The position numbers and the translations under genes are program-made. The notes under the pieces were generated by a model. It had not been told where the DNA came from, did not search any database, and worked only from the letters and a program-made list of their open reading frames with translations. Positions 56,692 through 57,483 of a DNA stretch of 57,483 nt are shown here, piece after piece (the first letter of the stretch is position 1; each line of letters starts with the position of its first letter). This stretch comes from Candidatus Bathyarchaeota archaeon (lineage in GTDB: Archaea; Thermoproteota; Bathyarchaeia; Bathyarchaeales; Bathycorpusculaceae), in contig JAFGNM010000066.1 of NCBI GenBank assembly GCA_016927015.1, positions 1-57,483 on the forward strand, written 5' to 3'.

Positions 56692-56744
56692 CCTATTTGG
56701 CGCCTAATAGCCAATCTATGCAGAAACCTATAGAGGGGGTCTAT
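56692..56744 (+). repeat. dispersed intergenic repeat, copy 4 (core only)
   Basis: CCTATTTGGCGCCTAATAGCCAATCTATGCAGAAACCTATAGAGGGGGTCTAT; starts 101 nt after copy 3. Confidence 0.85.
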
Positions 56745-56860
56745 CTGGATTGGCGTTTTTCATAATTAAAAGCTCGGCTTGTCAGGTCTTTCAGGTTAAC
56801 TTGTGTGGTGAATAGGTTAATCTAAAAAGAAAGGGGTGTTTGTTGGAGCAGTTCCTCGAA

Positions 56861-57481
56861 TCATGTTTCTTTTGTCATTTTCTTTGCCATGGCGTATGCG
56901 ATTGGAATCAGCATTATTGCCAGTGCTATTGCGAAAGCCCAAGAGATGTTTGCTACGATGTTGGTTACGCCTGAGAACGTTGCAAATATTGCGCCTGCGC
57001 CGATTATCAGGAAGATGCTGTATAGGACGAACTTTGCGTATCCTGCGACTCCTTTGAATTCTGAATGATCATCAACTATTGATTTTATCAGTGTGTCTGT
57101 TAATGCTATGCCTGCGCCGATTATTACAAAGCCTAGTATTAGCGGGTATATGAGGTCGCCTGAGAGTAGCATGAGGTCAAGTGCCATCATCAGTATGAAG
57201 GCTATTAAGCCAATCATCAGAAGGTTTTTGAGCATGTCGGCGATTTCGCTTTTGGCTTCGGGGAACATTGGTCTTATCATTCTGCCGATGAATGACGCTA
57301 GGAAGTCGACGAGTACGGTGCCGAAGACTATGAGGAGGATTCCGCCGAGAAGTCTGGGTAGGTAGTCTGCTATGGTTGTTAGGTATGTGCCGATTGTGCC
57401 GCCTACGTTGAGGATTTGTATGGCGAGGATTATTGCCAGTATCGTTATGAATGCTTTGATTACTCCTCCGATGAAGTTTGA
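56861..57481 (-). CDS. multi-TM protein, 5' end truncated by the window edge
   Basis: The track ATG at 57280 is internal: the frame stays open to the edge (SNFIGGVIKAFITILAIILAIQILNVGGTIGTYLTTIADYLPRLLGGILLIVFGTVLVDFLASFIGRMIRPM). Confidence 0.75.
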   Translation of the reverse strand, partial: SNFIGGVIKAFITILAIILAIQILNVGGTIGTYLTTIADYLPRLLGGILLIVFGTVLVDFLASFIGRMIRPMFPEAKSEIADMLKNLLMIGLIAFILMMALDLMLLSGDLIYPLILGFVIIGAGIALTDTLIKSIVDDHSEFKGVAGYAKFVLYSIFLIIGAGAIFATFSGVTNIVANISWAFAIALAIMLIPIAYAMAKKMTKET

Positions 57482-57483
57482 TA

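Noticed and set aside
56476-56733. ORF covering repeat copies 3 and 4
   Set aside because: Overlaps the ferredoxin end out of frame and is composed mostly of repeat sequence; not protein-like.
1-57483. CRISPR array or cas genes
   Set aside because: No regularly spaced identical direct repeats and no Cas-like proteins; the dispersed repeat has only four copies with irregular spacing.

Overview
57.5-kb archaeal chromosomal segment. The archaeal call, probably TACK/Bathyarchaeia-like, is inference from gene content; no taxonomic search was possible. It carries one tRNA-Leu at the left edge and about 55 supportable protein genes. These include LemA/TPM, MscS, IorAB, aconitase, PyrF, IlvE, AOR, ProRS, Hsp20, DUF106-cmk, several GT2 and GT39/GT87-like glycosyltransferases, a ThiF/E1-like protein, AmtB, an aIF2B-like isomerase, GH3, aspartate kinase, an APC permease, a rhomboid and ferredoxins. 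The most interesting locus is 45.8-49.2 kb. There a membrane-anchored DUF2207-like protein ends in an extraordinary 10-Cys Cys-Ala tail (CVCACAACACACACVSCACACAGGGVG). It is translationally coupled to a radical SAM/SPASM enzyme with an N-terminal PqqD-like (RRE) region, which looks like a RiPP-type modification system whose substrate is the tail of a membrane protein. A second notable signal is a dispersed intergenic repeat (consensus CATATTTGGATCCTAATAG...CTATGCAGAAACCTATAG(AG)GGGGTCTAT) present four times on the + strand. Two copies carry a 3' extension with potentially conserved RNA stems. Other observations include two candidate structured RNAs, an orphan BglII-like endonuclease candidate, several unannotated microproteins, and a cluster of DNA-repair/nuclease-like genes. 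All family assignments are from reading the sequence, not from database searches.
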